Positions 53,028-62,390 of a DNA stretch of 64,000 nucleotides are shown piece by piece; the first letter of the stretch is position 1, and every line of letters starts with the position of its first letter. The position numbers and the translations under genes were made by a program. Where the stretch lies: assembly GCF_014764505.1 (NCBI RefSeq), contig NZ_JACXWX010000012.1, forward strand, positions 79,530 to 143,529. Reading direction: 5' to 3'. The notes below the pieces were generated by a model, which was not told where the DNA came from, ran no database searches, and saw only the letters and a program-made list of their open reading frames with translations. This DNA is from Phormidium tenue FACHB-886. Lineage in GTDB: Bacteria; Cyanobacteriota; Cyanobacteriia; Elainellales; Elainellaceae.

Positions 53028-54002
53028 CTAGTTCTGAGACAGACCTGGTTTACCAATCTCTAGCCGTACAACTTCAGCAGGCTCAACGCCGGTAGCAGGT
53101 GGAAGGAACATGCCACCGTTCGTGACAACATAAACTGCCGTGCGGTCGTTCTCGCTTTGCCCAAATGCAACTGCTGTGCTGCCCGTCATCCCTTGCGCTG
53201 CTTCGGCAAGAATGGTGAGCTGCCCGTCCGGCATAATGCGGACAAGGCTGTTGTAAATGTGGGTTGCTCCATACAGGTTTCCATCTTTGTCAAAGTCATC
53301 AATGTTGACTTGTTCAGCCATGATTTTTGGTTCTCCGGCTGCCCCGTCACGAATTGGAATTTGCAGCATCAACATTCGATCAGTGTTGGAAGCATAGAGG
53401 GTGTCTTGAAATACTTTAATGCCATTGACCGCCGGAATCTCGCTATCGGCAGTTCGACGGGTCAACAACGGATGCTCTAGCCAAATCTCAGCGGTTCTCT
53501 GAGCAATATCTAACTGCCAAATTGCCCCACGATAAGAATCGGCAATCAGATACCGATCGCCTGACAAATGCACAATTCCATTCAAAAACATGGCATCTGG
53601 TAAGGACAACAATGGTTCAACTTGCTGATTTCTGACCTGGAACACCGTTGGCACATTCTGGCTGTTCCAACCCGGTACAATCAAGATGCCATCTGCCGCA
53701 AACGCCAGTCCTGCCACTTTTCCTTCAACAGTGGCGTAAACAGACTGCTCCCCCGCTGGACTCAAGCGCAAGATCTTTCCGTCTTCATGGCTGGTGACGT
53801 AGATTGTTCCATCCTTTGCAACCGCAATATTTTCTAGGAAGGTATTGACTGGATAGGTAGCGATCGTTCGAGCGGGTGCCAGCTCAACGGGTGTATTTTC
53901 GTAAATCGGCGGCAACTCCTGAGCGATCGCGCCGCTGAAGCAGCCAATCACTACACTTCCGCCTAAAGCGATTGCTGGAAATAACCGTTGAACCTGATTC
54001 AT
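53028..54002 (-). CDS. Exported SMP-30/NHL-type beta-propeller protein
   Basis: A 324-residue protein with a signal peptide (hydrophobic residues about 9-27, cleavage near AIAQE) and a six-bladed beta-propeller of SMP-30/gluconolactonase type: repeated strands such as [26 protein letters not shown] and [29 protein letters not shown]. Members are lactonases or calcium-binding propellers. It lies 58 bp behind the LysR gene on the same strand, which suggests co-transcription or control by it. Confidence 0.85.
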   Translation of the reverse strand: MNQVQRLFPAIALGGSVVIGCFSGAIAQELPPIYENTPVELAPARTIATYPVNTFLENIAVAKDGTIYVTSHEDGKILRLSPAGEQSVYATVEGKVAGLAFAADGILIVPGWNSQNVPTVFQVRNQQVEPLLSLPDAMFLNGIVHLSGDRYLIADSYRGAIWQLDIAQRTAEIWLEHPLLTRRTADSEIPAVNGIKVFQDTLYASNTDRMLMLQIPIRDGAAGEPKIMAEQVNIDDFDKDGNLYGATHIYNSLVRIMPDGQLTILAEAAQGMTGSTAVAFGQSENDRTAVYVVTNGGMFLPPATGVEPAEVVRLEIGKPGLSQN

Positions 54003-54060
54003 GGCAAAGAGAGGAGTTTTTGTGTAATTAAATTACGTGTAGTTAAATATAGAGCAAACC

Positions 54061-55002
54061 TTAAAGTGAATTGGGTTCTTTCTGTTTTGTTTTAAGAATA
54101 TTTCTTCTAAAAATATTTGCTTTGAGAATATCGAGAAATGCGTAGACTGCTGGCGAATGGAACGCCTCAGCCAATACCGCCACGCCGATCACCCTAGCAA
54201 GGGGCACAGGTAGACTGTACACCTGTACATTTTCTGGAATTGGCTCCGCGGCTAATCGAGGCAGGATTGTTGCCCCTAACCCCTGTGCTACTAAGTTGAC
54301 GATCGTTGCATCTGTGCCAACTTCATAAGCCACCTTGAGCGGGTAGCCAAACGCTTCGGCGTGCTCGTAAACCTTTTGCATCATCACATAGTTAACAGGC
54401 GGCATAATTAGCGGCTGCGTTACCAGATCTTGCCAGGTTAACTGAGCCTGAGTGGGTTTAAAGGCAGCCGAGAATAAAGCGACAAATTCATCCTGCACAA
54501 TTTCCCATGCTTCGAGATCCGGGCTAGCAGGCATAAAGGTGAACCCGATCTCAGCCTGTCCTTCGCGGAGGGCTTGCTCAACTTGCGGATAATCATCATG
54601 CTCCATCAAGCCGACCGCAATTGCCGGAAACCGCTGATGAAATTGAGTAATCACAGACGGCAGCAAATGAGTAGCAACGCTACGGAAGGAGGCGATCCGC
54701 ACCTGTCCACCGGTCAGCCCCCGCGCCAATGCTGCTGCTTTAGCAATTTCTCCAGCTCGATAGATTATTTCGCGGGCATGCTCTACAACTTCTTGTCCTA
54801 CAGGTGTAAGGCGAGCGCCATGCCGACCGCGTAAAAACAGCACCACCCCCAAGTGGTCCTCTAGAGCAGCGATCGCATGGCTAACGGCAGACTGCGACAT
54901 CTCTAAATGCAGGGCTGCAGCCGTAAAGTTTTGGGAGTCTGCGACAGCAATCAAAATGCGGAGCTGCGACAGCTTCATTTGGTTTTGGGGGTTTACCCGC
55001 AT
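54061..55002 (-). CDS. LysR-family transcriptional regulator
   Basis: A 313-residue regulator: N-terminal winged helix-turn-helix (about residues 9-68, LSQLRILIAVADSQNFTAAALHLEMSQSAVSHAIAALEDHLG), then the effector-binding periplasmic-binding-like domain (about 95-295). The ATG at 55002 has a perfect AGGAG five nt upstream, which favours it over the ATG at 54978 even though homologues begin nearer the latter. It is followed by the propeller gene and diverges from the small gene at 55131. Inducer and targets are unknown. Confidence 0.93.
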   Translation of the reverse strand: MRVNPQNQMKLSQLRILIAVADSQNFTAAALHLEMSQSAVSHAIAALEDHLGVVLFLRGRHGARLTPVGQEVVEHAREIIYRAGEIAKAAALARGLTGGQVRIASFRSVATHLLPSVITQFHQRFPAIAVGLMEHDDYPQVEQALREGQAEIGFTFMPASPDLEAWEIVQDEFVALFSAAFKPTQAQLTWQDLVTQPLIMPPVNYVMMQKVYEHAEAFGYPLKVAYEVGTDATIVNLVAQGLGATILPRLAAEPIPENVQVYSLPVPLARVIGVAVLAEAFHSPAVYAFLDILKANIFRRNILKTKQKEPNSL

Positions 55003-55130
55003 CGCTGCTCCTGACTAGTCAAGAGATATTCATTTAACCTTCTCATGTAAACGATGCAAGCTAGTTTTTGTATCTTATGAAACAGATTTCTAAACTAAAG
55101 TATGTAAGCGAATTAAAAGAAAGGAATTCT

Positions 55131-55421
55131 ATGAAACTTCCGCTAAGCTACCAAGCGTATCAACAACTAGAGCTAATTTCTAGCGAAAAAAGCACAAATA
55201 AGCTAAGTTTAGGCACTCGGCTAAACAATGTTTGGCAATCTCTGATCAGCTATTTGGCAGGCTCCTCAGAACCCCATGTCTGGAAGACTCAAGCTGCAGA
55301 TGGGTCGCATTGGCAAGTGTTCGACCCAATCGCCCAACGGAAGCTTACGTTTGATTCTGAAGCAGACGTACGAGTTTGGCTAGAAGAACGCCACTACCAG
55401 TATGGGTTTGCTTCGAGATAG
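55131..55421 (+). CDS. Small conserved-looking soluble protein
   Basis: A 96-residue protein starting MKLPLSYQAYQQLELI after an AAGGA site. The second half has a compact beta-alpha unit (HVWKTQAADGSHWQVFDPIAQRKLTFDSEADVRVWLEERHYQ). I think similar short proteins occur in other cyanobacteria; function is unknown. The longer frame from 55068 is not favoured. It is convergent with the receiver-kinase hybrid (31-bp gap) and divergent from LysR, which could regulate it. Confidence 0.7.
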   Translation: MKLPLSYQAYQQLELISSEKSTNKLSLGTRLNNVWQSLISYLAGSSEPHVWKTQAADGSHWQVFDPIAQRKLTFDSEADVRVWLEERHYQYGFASR

Positions 55422-55452
55422 CGAAAAACGCTTAATCGGCAGCTTTTGGCAG

Positions 55453-56565
55453 CTAGGAATTTGGATGGGGTAGCGGCTGTAGCGGAACAATTACCCTGAT
55501 GCAGGTCTGCTTGCCTAAAACACTCTCGATCGTTAGGCTGCCACCATGAAGCTCTACGATTCGCTTGGCAATAATTAACCCTAACCCGGTTCCCTGTTGT
55601 TCATAAAAGTGGCGATCGAATTGCATGTAGGCACCTAGACTAGCAATTTGCTCCGGCAACATGCCGCGTCCCTGATCTACAATGCGAAGCACAAAGCCTC
55701 CCAAGCCTACAGTGCTACTGACGTAAACCTGATGACCGGCATTAGAAAACTTAAAGGCATTGCCGATTAGCTCTTCAACAACTTTTTGCAGGCGGAGGTC
55801 TGACATGCGGATGGTTGCATCCTTTAGCTGCAACACCAGATCGGCTTCCCGCCCTGCCTGTCTTGCTAGCCGAGTAGCAACTTCCGTGATAACTAGATGT
55901 GGCAGAGCAGTTTGTCCGCTACACAAAGACTCTCTTTTAACAGGGTCATTCGTTGCAATTTCCAGCTGAGCGTAGAGAAGAAAGTTCTGGATAAGGCGGT
56001 GGAGCCGATTTGCAGAAGTATGAATACCCTCGCTGATCTGCAGAATCTCTTGACGATCGATCGAATCGTACTCCGACATGAGGATTTCGGCAAACAGCAG
56101 AATGCTATTGAGCGGCGTATGCAGTTCGTGCGGCAGAGATAGGGCAATATTGTTTCGGAGAGTGTTGAGCTGGTGTTGGGACTGGCTGAGTAGGGTGTCT
56201 TGCCGATTGATGCGGCTGGTAATTGCCGCCAAAATTTCTTCGCTGGTACAGGGTTTGACTAAATAATCGTCTGCACCCAGGTTCATTCCATAGCGCTGGT
56301 CGGCTCTGGCTCCCTTCGCCGTCAAGAAGATGAAAGGTATAGTTCTGGCATGGGGGTTTTGCCGGAGATGGGAGAGGACATGGTAGCCATCCATATCCGG
56401 CATATGCACATCGCAAAGAATCAGATCTGGTAGCCGTGCTTCTGCAAGCTGCACCCCTTCTTTGCCAAGTTCTGCATCTAAAACGCTAAATCCTTCAACT
56501 TCTAGCAGATCGCATAGAGACTCGCGAATTGCTTGCTCATCTTCAATTACCAGAATGGTCTTCAT
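55453..56565 (-). CDS. Receiver-histidine kinase hybrid (soluble)
   Basis: A 370-residue cytoplasmic signalling protein. The N-terminal receiver (1-122) is complete: acidic Glu8-Asp9, phospho-acceptor Asp52 in CDVHMPDMDGY, and Lys104 in YLVKP. The HisKA helix carries His146 in SLPHELHTPLNS, and the HATPase_c domain has VVEELIGNAFKFS, VDQGRGM and GTGLGLIIAKR. No membrane span or sensor domain is present, so it probably relays phosphate from another kinase. No partner gene is adjacent. Confidence 0.94.
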   Translation of the reverse strand: MKTILVIEDEQAIRESLCDLLEVEGFSVLDAELGKEGVQLAEARLPDLILCDVHMPDMDGYHVLSHLRQNPHARTIPFIFLTAKGARADQRYGMNLGADDYLVKPCTSEEILAAITSRINRQDTLLSQSQHQLNTLRNNIALSLPHELHTPLNSILLFAEILMSEYDSIDRQEILQISEGIHTSANRLHRLIQNFLLYAQLEIATNDPVKRESLCSGQTALPHLVITEVATRLARQAGREADLVLQLKDATIRMSDLRLQKVVEELIGNAFKFSNAGHQVYVSSTVGLGGFVLRIVDQGRGMLPEQIASLGAYMQFDRHFYEQQGTGLGLIIAKRIVELHGGSLTIESVLGKQTCIRVIVPLQPLPHPNS

Positions 56566-56645
56566 ATCTAAATATCCGGGGGTAGAGTTTCAGAGGCAAC
56601 CACTAAATCACCCCGTGCCAAAAAATGTATACCGATCCCGCTTGG

Positions 56646-56690
56646 TGCACTTAGCGCTGATGCACTTAGCGCTGATGCACTTTGCGCTTG
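56646..56690 (+). repeat. Three 15-bp tandem repeats
   Basis: tgcacttagcgctga occurs at 56646-56660 and 56661-56675, and a degenerate copy tgcactttgcgcttg at 56676-56690. Each unit includes the palindrome agcgct. Confidence 0.85.
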
Positions 56691-56982
56691 AGTTGATGTG
56701 TGCTACACGGCACATTTCACCCTGCTCTTACGCAAGCTGTACCCGTGCATCCGCAACTACCTTTTAGTGATACTGCTGATAAAAATAACAATATCCATAC
56801 AGAAGCTAATGGGGATTCGAGCTATTTTTCTTCAGCAATTTTGCGGAATTAGCTTGTTCTAAAGGAACTGTCTGTGTACAGAATTGCCATTTCCTTGCTT
56901 TAAGCCATTAGCTCCCTGGAACTTAATGTCAGGCTTGGGGTGGCAGAGAGCTTTATTTTTCAATCTACCGAAGTTTACAAGC

Positions 56983-57088
56983 TTCATAGCGCTACGCATA
57001 TACGTCAGGACAAGTTTTTGTGTAGAAGTGCCGCCGAATACGGCTTTTATACCCAAAGGATTTCGATCTAAGCGCGTAGTGCTATGAA
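56983..57088. mobile_element. MITE-like element, copy B
   Basis: A 106-bp element with 15-bp terminal inverted repeats (ttcatagcgctacgc at 56983-56997; gcgtagtgctatgaa at 57074-57088, 14 of 15 pairing). Its reverse complement shares the ends, the cttagatc block and the tgtcctgac/tgtcctaac block with copy A, but it is 36 bp longer in the middle. No coding capacity. Confidence 0.6.
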
Positions 57089-57518
57089 CAGAAGAGCAGA
57101 AATTCTTAAGAAAAAGGCGCTGTATGCCTCAATTGCAGCGTGGACAAGAATCAGGCTGAGAGGATTGCAGGAGTTGGGAATCTAAGTGCAATCAGCCACA
57201 CGCTTCTGAGGATACAACGCCTTACTGGAAGGGATTTGTACTGTTGCCATTGCCCTCATCATATCGGCAAAATTCATAGATTTCAATCACTAGTTTGAAC
57301 ATCTGTGATAGACTTAATCCTATAATTAAACTGAGCAATCTTGCTGCGTGCCCTGTTTTGCACCACACAGCTTGATGCTCATCCAGCATGTCAATTTTTT
57401 AATTGCATCTATCCTCTTAACGTTTTAGGCATACCCTTATGGATGTCCTAGATCGAAATCTCACATCATCGTAAAGCGTTGTAAACCTAGCGTTCGTCAT
57501 CAATCCAGGAGAATCGCG

Positions 57519-58478
57519 GTGATCCATGCAACTCTTCATCAACTGAAAGTGTTTGAAGCCACAGCGCGGCATGGTAGCTTTACCAGAGCTGCTGAAGAGC
57601 TGTTTTTGACTCAGCCTACAGTGTCGATGCAAGTCAAACAGCTCACAAAGGCGATCGGCTTGCCGCTGTTTGAACAGGTAGGCAAACGACTTTACCTGAC
57701 AGATGCCGGACGAGAGCTTTTTTCCACCTGCAAAGAAATCTTCCAGCGGCTCGATCAACTGGAGATGACAGTGGCAGACCTGAAGGGCATGAAACAGGGC
57801 AAATTACGCCTAGCAGTAATTACCACCACTAAATACTTCATGCCTCGGCTGTTGGGTCCTTTCTGTCAGCAGTATCCAGGCATCGATGTATCGCTAACGG
57901 TGACAAACCACGAGCGGGTGATCGAGCGGCTAGCAAACAACCAGGATGACCTGTATGTCATGAGCCAGTTGCCTGAAGGAATGGACATTAAAGCTCATGC
58001 GTTTCTAGAAAATCCGCTGGTGGTGGTTGCCCCTCACGATCATCCACTGGTGAAAGAGCGGCAAATTCCGCTTAAGCGCGTTGTTGAGGAAATGTTCATC
58101 ATGCGCGAACCTGGATCGGGGACTCGGAGCACTTTCCAAAGTCTACTAGATGCCCAAAACCTGACGGTGAAGGTGCGCTTAGAGCTAGGTAGCAATGAGG
58201 CAATTAAGCAGGCGATCGTCGGTGGTTTGGGTTTATCAGTGCTGTCTCGCCATACGCTAATGATAGATGGCTCCAACAGTGAACTTGCCATTCTGGATGT
58301 ACAAGGTTTTCCGATTGCACGGGAATGGTATGCGGTCTATCTTGCTGGCAAGCAGCTTTCTGTAGTGGCAAACACGTTTCTAGAGTATCTCAAGCAAGCT
58401 GCACCACAGGTTTCAGAAAAATTCATGGCATTGCCAAATACAGGAGCAGCGGATGCCCCAACCAGTGCCGTGCATTAG
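57519..58478 (+). CDS. LysR-family regulator of the CmpR/RbcR type
   Basis: A 319-residue regulator. Its N-terminus (LHQLKVFEATARHGSFTRAAEELFLTQPTVSMQVKQLTKAIGLPLFEQVGKRLYLT) closely follows the cyanobacterial CmpR/RbcR group, which senses carbon/photorespiratory metabolites and controls CO2-uptake and RuBisCO genes. The GTG start at 57519 has AGGAG seven nt upstream. No bicarbonate-transport or rbc gene is in the window, so its targets lie elsewhere. Its last 26 bp overlap the next gene. Confidence 0.92.
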   Translation: MIHATLHQLKVFEATARHGSFTRAAEELFLTQPTVSMQVKQLTKAIGLPLFEQVGKRLYLTDAGRELFSTCKEIFQRLDQLEMTVADLKGMKQGKLRLAVITTTKYFMPRLLGPFCQQYPGIDVSLTVTNHERVIERLANNQDDLYVMSQLPEGMDIKAHAFLENPLVVVAPHDHPLVKERQIPLKRVVEEMFIMREPGSGTRSTFQSLLDAQNLTVKVRLELGSNEAIKQAIVGGLGLSVLSRHTLMIDGSNSELAILDVQGFPIAREWYAVYLAGKQLSVVANTFLEYLKQAAPQVSEKFMALPNTGAADAPTSAVH

Positions 58479-59442
58479 CGTTGTCATTCCCTCCTACAAC
58501 TGCGCTCGTTATTTGCCACAGGCAATCGACAGTGCGCTGGGGCAAAGCTATCAGGCATTTGAGGTGGTTGTAGTGGATGATGGCTCGACTGACGAAACTG
58601 CAGCAGTTTTGCAGCGCTACCGGCAGCAGGATGAGCGAGTGCGATCGATGCATCAGCCAAATCAGGGTGTAGCGGCTGCCCGAAATCACGGGATCGAACT
58701 AGCACAGGGAGAATGGATTGCCTTTCTCGATGCAGACGACTTTTTTTTGCCCGGAAAGCTAGAAGCGCAGCTAGCTATGGCTGAAGCTCAGCCGCAGCTT
58801 GGGATGATCCATAGCGGCTGGTATCGAGTCAGCTCTGAGGGGAAGGTGCTAATGGCGGTGGAGCCATGGCGACAGATTGCCAAGCTGGATCTAGAGAGCT
58901 GGCTGCGTTGGAAGCCTGTATTGCCTAGCGCGATGCTGTTTCGCCGCGAATGGCTGGTGCAGGCAGGCGGGTTTGATTCGCGCTTTCCGCCTGCCGAAGA
59001 TACTGAACTGGTGCTACGGCTGGCGCGAATGGGCTGTCAGGCTGACTGGTTGCCACAAATCACGGTTGGCTATCGGCAGCACGAAAACAGCGCCATGCAC
59101 AAAGGGCTACCGCAGGCCCGATCGCTAGCTGCTGTTATCGATCACTTCTTTGCCCAGCCTGATCTGCCAGAGTCAATTCGTTGGCTAGAACCTTCAACCC
59201 GCTATAACACGCTGATTTGGATTGCCTGGTACCTTCATCACACCGGGCATCCTGCTGAGATGGTGGAGTTTTTGGAGCGATCGCTAATGTATTCTCCCCA
59301 TACGCCCCTAGAAGCAATTGTTTACTGGGCAGATAGCTTCACCGCCTTCTCGCAGAGCTGGGGTTACGAGTTTAATGCGGAACAGTTAGCCCGATCGGCG
59401 GAATGGCAATGCTTAATGAAGACGATGATGACGCCCAGTTAA
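58453..59442 (+). CDS. Family 2 glycosyltransferase overlapping the LysR gene
   Basis: A 329-residue GT-A transferase: ISVVIPSYNCARYLPQAIDSAL, VVVDDGSTDET near residue 40-50, the DxD motif Asp93-Ala-Asp95 (FLDADDFF) and AEDTELVLRLARMG near 187-200. The ATG at 58453 lies inside the 3' end of the LysR gene (26-bp overlap), with GGAG eight nt upstream; the two are thus translationally linked. Donor and acceptor unknown. Confidence 0.92.
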   Translation: MPQPVPCISVVIPSYNCARYLPQAIDSALGQSYQAFEVVVVDDGSTDETAAVLQRYRQQDERVRSMHQPNQGVAAARNHGIELAQGEWIAFLDADDFFLPGKLEAQLAMAEAQPQLGMIHSGWYRVSSEGKVLMAVEPWRQIAKLDLESWLRWKPVLPSAMLFRREWLVQAGGFDSRFPPAEDTELVLRLARMGCQADWLPQITVGYRQHENSAMHKGLPQARSLAAVIDHFFAQPDLPESIRWLEPSTRYNTLIWIAWYLHHTGHPAEMVEFLERSLMYSPHTPLEAIVYWADSFTAFSQSWGYEFNAEQLARSAEWQCLMKTMMTPS

Positions 59443-59652
59443 AACTAAGTCTGCATTAGAGATGGCGCTGAGGCGCTTGGCAGTGCCGCGCTTCTGCAAT
59501 TTGGGCGGCATCGAGCCCTAAAGGGCTAACTCCATTGGCAATCAGCTTGCCGTTGCTGTTGGGGATAAACGATCGCCGAAACTGGATCTAGCTGTTGTTG
59601 AAAAACTATTGCTTTCACCTCGCTATGGTGGCTGCCATTATTGCTGATTTGC

Positions 59653-59681
59653 AGGGCTGCCGCTCTCAAAGCGGCAGCCCT
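59653..59681. terminator. Terminator between convergent GT2 and 2H-phosphoesterase genes
   Basis: A perfect 12-bp stem (agggctgccgct at 59653-59664 with 59670-59681) and a 5-nt loop, in the 280-bp space between convergent genes. Confidence 0.8.
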
Positions 59682-59722
59682 CAGAATTGACTAGAGCTGG
59701 CTTAATTCTGCTTGATGCATCC

Positions 59723-60514
59723 TCAAAATTCCAAAACTGTCCAGTTCGGCTCTCGGTAATAGCGAGTCATGTCGTCAAACTTGCGAAGTTCGGCGTGGTG
59801 CACCCAGATGTCATGAGCTTGCTCAGACTCCAACCAATGGTTGTTTAGTTCAATCAGCGTCTGGCTGAGGCGATCGTGGTCTACCGTGTTAGCGGCTTCC
59901 CCAAAGTAGCCTAGCGTGATATGTGCTGTGAAATTGTACTGTTGTTCAACACCCAAAGCGATTAAATCGGAGTTTTGGTAGAGAGTACGGCGTAGCGCGA
60001 TGACGCGGTTGTAGGACGCTTCATCTCTAGGAACTACACAAACCCCTAAGGCGCGGGTTCGCAGAAATAAGCCGATGATTTGCCAGCGAACTGCCTGCCC
60101 GTATTGCACAAGCGGCTGGCTTTTCTCAAAGCTTTCGGCAACGCGATCGTGCAGCTTCTGTTCAAAGTCAGCGTCCTCTTGGCAGGCATGACGGAAGGAA
60201 TTTGCCCAAATCAAATCTGCCAGTGTGAAGTGGAAACTTTTAGTGGGCACAGGAATCAGCAGGTTTGGCTCTAGGCGATCGAGAATCTGCTGCTGATAGT
60301 GGTGTAGATGCTCGTAGACCTGGTCATTTTTGTCATCCTCTGCCCAAGGCGGTGTGATGACGGCATAGCCGGGAAAGGGAACAGGGGCAATTTTGCCGTC
60401 TGGCTGCTGCTGAAATTTTGGCGAAACCTGGATATATTGCACCTGAGATTGATAGGTTTCTGGCAGCGTCGCCCGCACCACACGATTTACATAAGTTTGA
60501 TAAGTATCGTCCAA
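59723..60514 (-). CDS. DUF1868-type 2H phosphoesterase-like protein
   Basis: A 263-residue protein with two H-x-T motifs, His95-Phe-Thr97 and His198-Ile-Thr200, the signature of the 2H phosphoesterase fold (2'-5' RNA ligase, cyclic phosphodiesterase). Sequence pattern and length fit DUF1868. It may open cyclic nucleotide or RNA 2',3'-phosphates; unproven. The start codon appears to be TTG at 60514, with GGTGG upstream. Convergent with GT2, divergent from holA. Confidence 0.85.
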   Translation of the reverse strand: MDDTYQTYVNRVVRATLPETYQSQVQYIQVSPKFQQQPDGKIAPVPFPGYAVITPPWAEDDKNDQVYEHLHHYQQQILDRLEPNLLIPVPTKSFHFTLADLIWANSFRHACQEDADFEQKLHDRVAESFEKSQPLVQYGQAVRWQIIGLFLRTRALGVCVVPRDEASYNRVIALRRTLYQNSDLIALGVEQQYNFTAHITLGYFGEAANTVDHDRLSQTLIELNNHWLESEQAHDIWVHHAELRKFDDMTRYYREPNWTVLEF

Positions 60515-60766
60515 GCTTGTCCACCCTTTGTTTAACTGTCTTGTTTAACGGTTTGTCCATCAATGGGACTGTCTAAACTGTAGGAAGATTTGCTCGATTT
60601 CGGAAGCCGATCGGCAGATCCTCAATTAAATTTAGCGGTTAGAGGATAGGACGATCTATAAATTTTAAGCTGGAACAGAGATTTGTTCTGGTTTTTCAGC
60701 TAGGCAACTGGCGAAGAACCTCCTGCCTCACACATTTACTCCCCTACAGTTCTTTTTGCTGTCACT

Positions 60767-61741
60767 ATGCCAGTTTATCTATTTTGGGGCGACGATGACT
60801 TTGCGCTGAATCGAGCGGTGATGGCGTTGCGCGATCGCAGCCTCGATGCGGATTGGGCAAGCTTCAATGCCGACAAACTGCCGCCCGAGCAGCCCGATGC
60901 GCCAATCCAAGCGCTGAATCTGGCAATGACCCCTCCATTTGGAGCAGGCAAGCGGTTTGTTTGGTTAGCTGACACTCCCCTCTGCCAGCGCTGTCCCGAT
61001 GAAGTTTTGACCGAACTAGAGCAAACGCTGCCCAACCTGCCTGACACGACCGTCCTGCTGTTGACCACCGCTAGCAAGCCAGATGGTCGCCTGAAAGCAA
61101 CCAAACTGCTGCAACACCATGCGGAAGTGCGTGAATTTACCAGCATTCCCCCCTGGAAGACCGATCTGCTGACGCAGCAAGTCCGCAAAGCTGCCCAAGA
61201 AGTAGGCGTGAAGCTGACGAACGATGCAGTGCAGCTTCTAGCAGAATCAGTGGGCAACCACTCGCGCCAGCTCTACATGGAGCTAGAGAAGCTGAGCCTG
61301 TTTGGCGGTGATGCACCAGTGGGGGGGGCAGCAGTCCAAATGCTAGTAACGACCTCTACTCAGAACAGCTTGCAGCTTGCAGCCGCTATCCGTCAGGGAG
61401 ATACCAGCCGATCGCTTACTTTAATTGGTGATTTAATTCGCCAGAACGAAGCACCCCTCCGAATTGTGGCAACTTTGGTAGGGCAGTTCCGGCTTTGGCT
61501 GTGGGTGAAGCTGATGCAGGAGGCAGGCGAACGAGACGAAAAAGAGATTGCCCGTGCTGCGGAAGTCAGCAATCCCAAACGCATCTATTTTCTTCAGCAG
61601 GAAGTCCGCCCCCTGTCCGTCTCTAGTCTTCAGCGATCGCTGCCAATTCTGCTGGAGTTGGAATTTGGGCTAAAGCAGGGCGCCGAGCCTGTAGCGCTGC
61701 TGCAAACTAAGGCGATCGAACTCTGTTATTTGTTTAAATAG
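60767..61741 (+). CDS. holA: DNA polymerase III subunit delta
   Basis: Clamp-loader subunit that opens the sliding clamp. The 324-residue protein has the N-terminal MPVYLFWGDDDFALNRAV, the LTTASKPDGRLKATK region near residue 100, a helical middle with QLLAESVGNHSRQLYMELEKLSLF near 165-185 and the C-terminal helical collar (IRQNEAPLRIVATLVGQFRLWLWVKLM). It is a AAA-like fold without functional P-loop, as expected for delta. Monocistronic. Confidence 0.95.
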   Translation: MPVYLFWGDDDFALNRAVMALRDRSLDADWASFNADKLPPEQPDAPIQALNLAMTPPFGAGKRFVWLADTPLCQRCPDEVLTELEQTLPNLPDTTVLLLTTASKPDGRLKATKLLQHHAEVREFTSIPPWKTDLLTQQVRKAAQEVGVKLTNDAVQLLAESVGNHSRQLYMELEKLSLFGGDAPVGGAAVQMLVTTSTQNSLQLAAAIRQGDTSRSLTLIGDLIRQNEAPLRIVATLVGQFRLWLWVKLMQEAGERDEKEIARAAEVSNPKRIYFLQQEVRPLSVSSLQRSLPILLELEFGLKQGAEPVALLQTKAIELCYLFK

Positions 61742-61853
61742 CACTCGTTAAATAGCACTCGGCTTAGTTGTGAACAGTTTCCTGGAACAACTTACCTCTA
61801 GAATGACTCAGTGTGCATAAGAGATCTATTACTTTGCTTTTCGCGTTTCCGCT

Positions 61854-62390
61854 ATGATTACCGCTCTCCGTTCGATGTTTCCTTTGAGCCTGAATGCTGC
61901 TAAACCTCCACGATGGTTGGCGCGATCGCTGTGGGTCGGTGCTTTTTCTGCGGCAGGACTTTTGCTCGGCTGGGTTCCTACTGTGCAAGTTTCCGGCGGG
62001 CAATCTCTCAGTGAAGCCCCTAGTGAAGCTTTTGTAGTTGGGCTGTCGTTTGACAGCGCTGCTCATGCCCAGTCGTCGATATCGGATACCGAGATTCGCA
62101 GCTATGCCCAAACGGTTCTGGAAATGGAACCCTACCGAATCTCTGCCTACGACGAGATCAAGCGGATTACGGGATCTGAGGTTCCACCGATCCTGTGCCA
62201 TCGCGCCAGCAGCCTCAATAGTCTCGACCCCAGCATTCGAGATATTGCGATTAATTTCTGCAATCAGGCGGTATCGATCGCCGAGAGCCACAATCTATCG
62301 ATTACTCGCTTCAATGAAATCACGATCGCTCAACAGTCAGATGGAACGCTGGCAAATCGTATCCGTGAGGTGATTCGAGAGATCCAGTAA
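61854..62390 (+). CDS. DUF4168-family exported protein
   Basis: A 178-residue protein with a signal or anchor segment at about residues 22-42 (SLWVGAFSAAGLLLGWV) and a second weakly hydrophobic stretch ending AAHAQSS near 75, then a DUF4168-like helical domain (about 78-175: SDTEIRSYAQTVLEMEPYRISAYDEIKR and ITRFNEITIAQQSDGTLANRI). DUF4168 proteins are common exported proteins of unknown function. Two cysteines (about 120 and 142) may pair. Confidence 0.82.
   Translation: MITALRSMFPLSLNAAKPPRWLARSLWVGAFSAAGLLLGWVPTVQVSGGQSLSEAPSEAFVVGLSFDSAAHAQSSISDTEIRSYAQTVLEMEPYRISAYDEIKRITGSEVPPILCHRASSLNSLDPSIRDIAINFCNQAVSIAESHNLSITRFNEITIAQQSDGTLANRIREVIREIQ

Larger units (their letters stand above)
56566..57518. 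other. Long spacer with tandem repeat and MITE-like element
   Basis: 953 bp with no credible gene. It contains a 15-bp tandem repeat (three copies, 56646-56690) and the MITE-like copy B (56983-57088). The last 430 bp before the CmpR-like gene presumably carry its promoter and autoregulatory sites, but no certain TNA/ATNTAA-type box was picked out. Confidence 0.6.
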
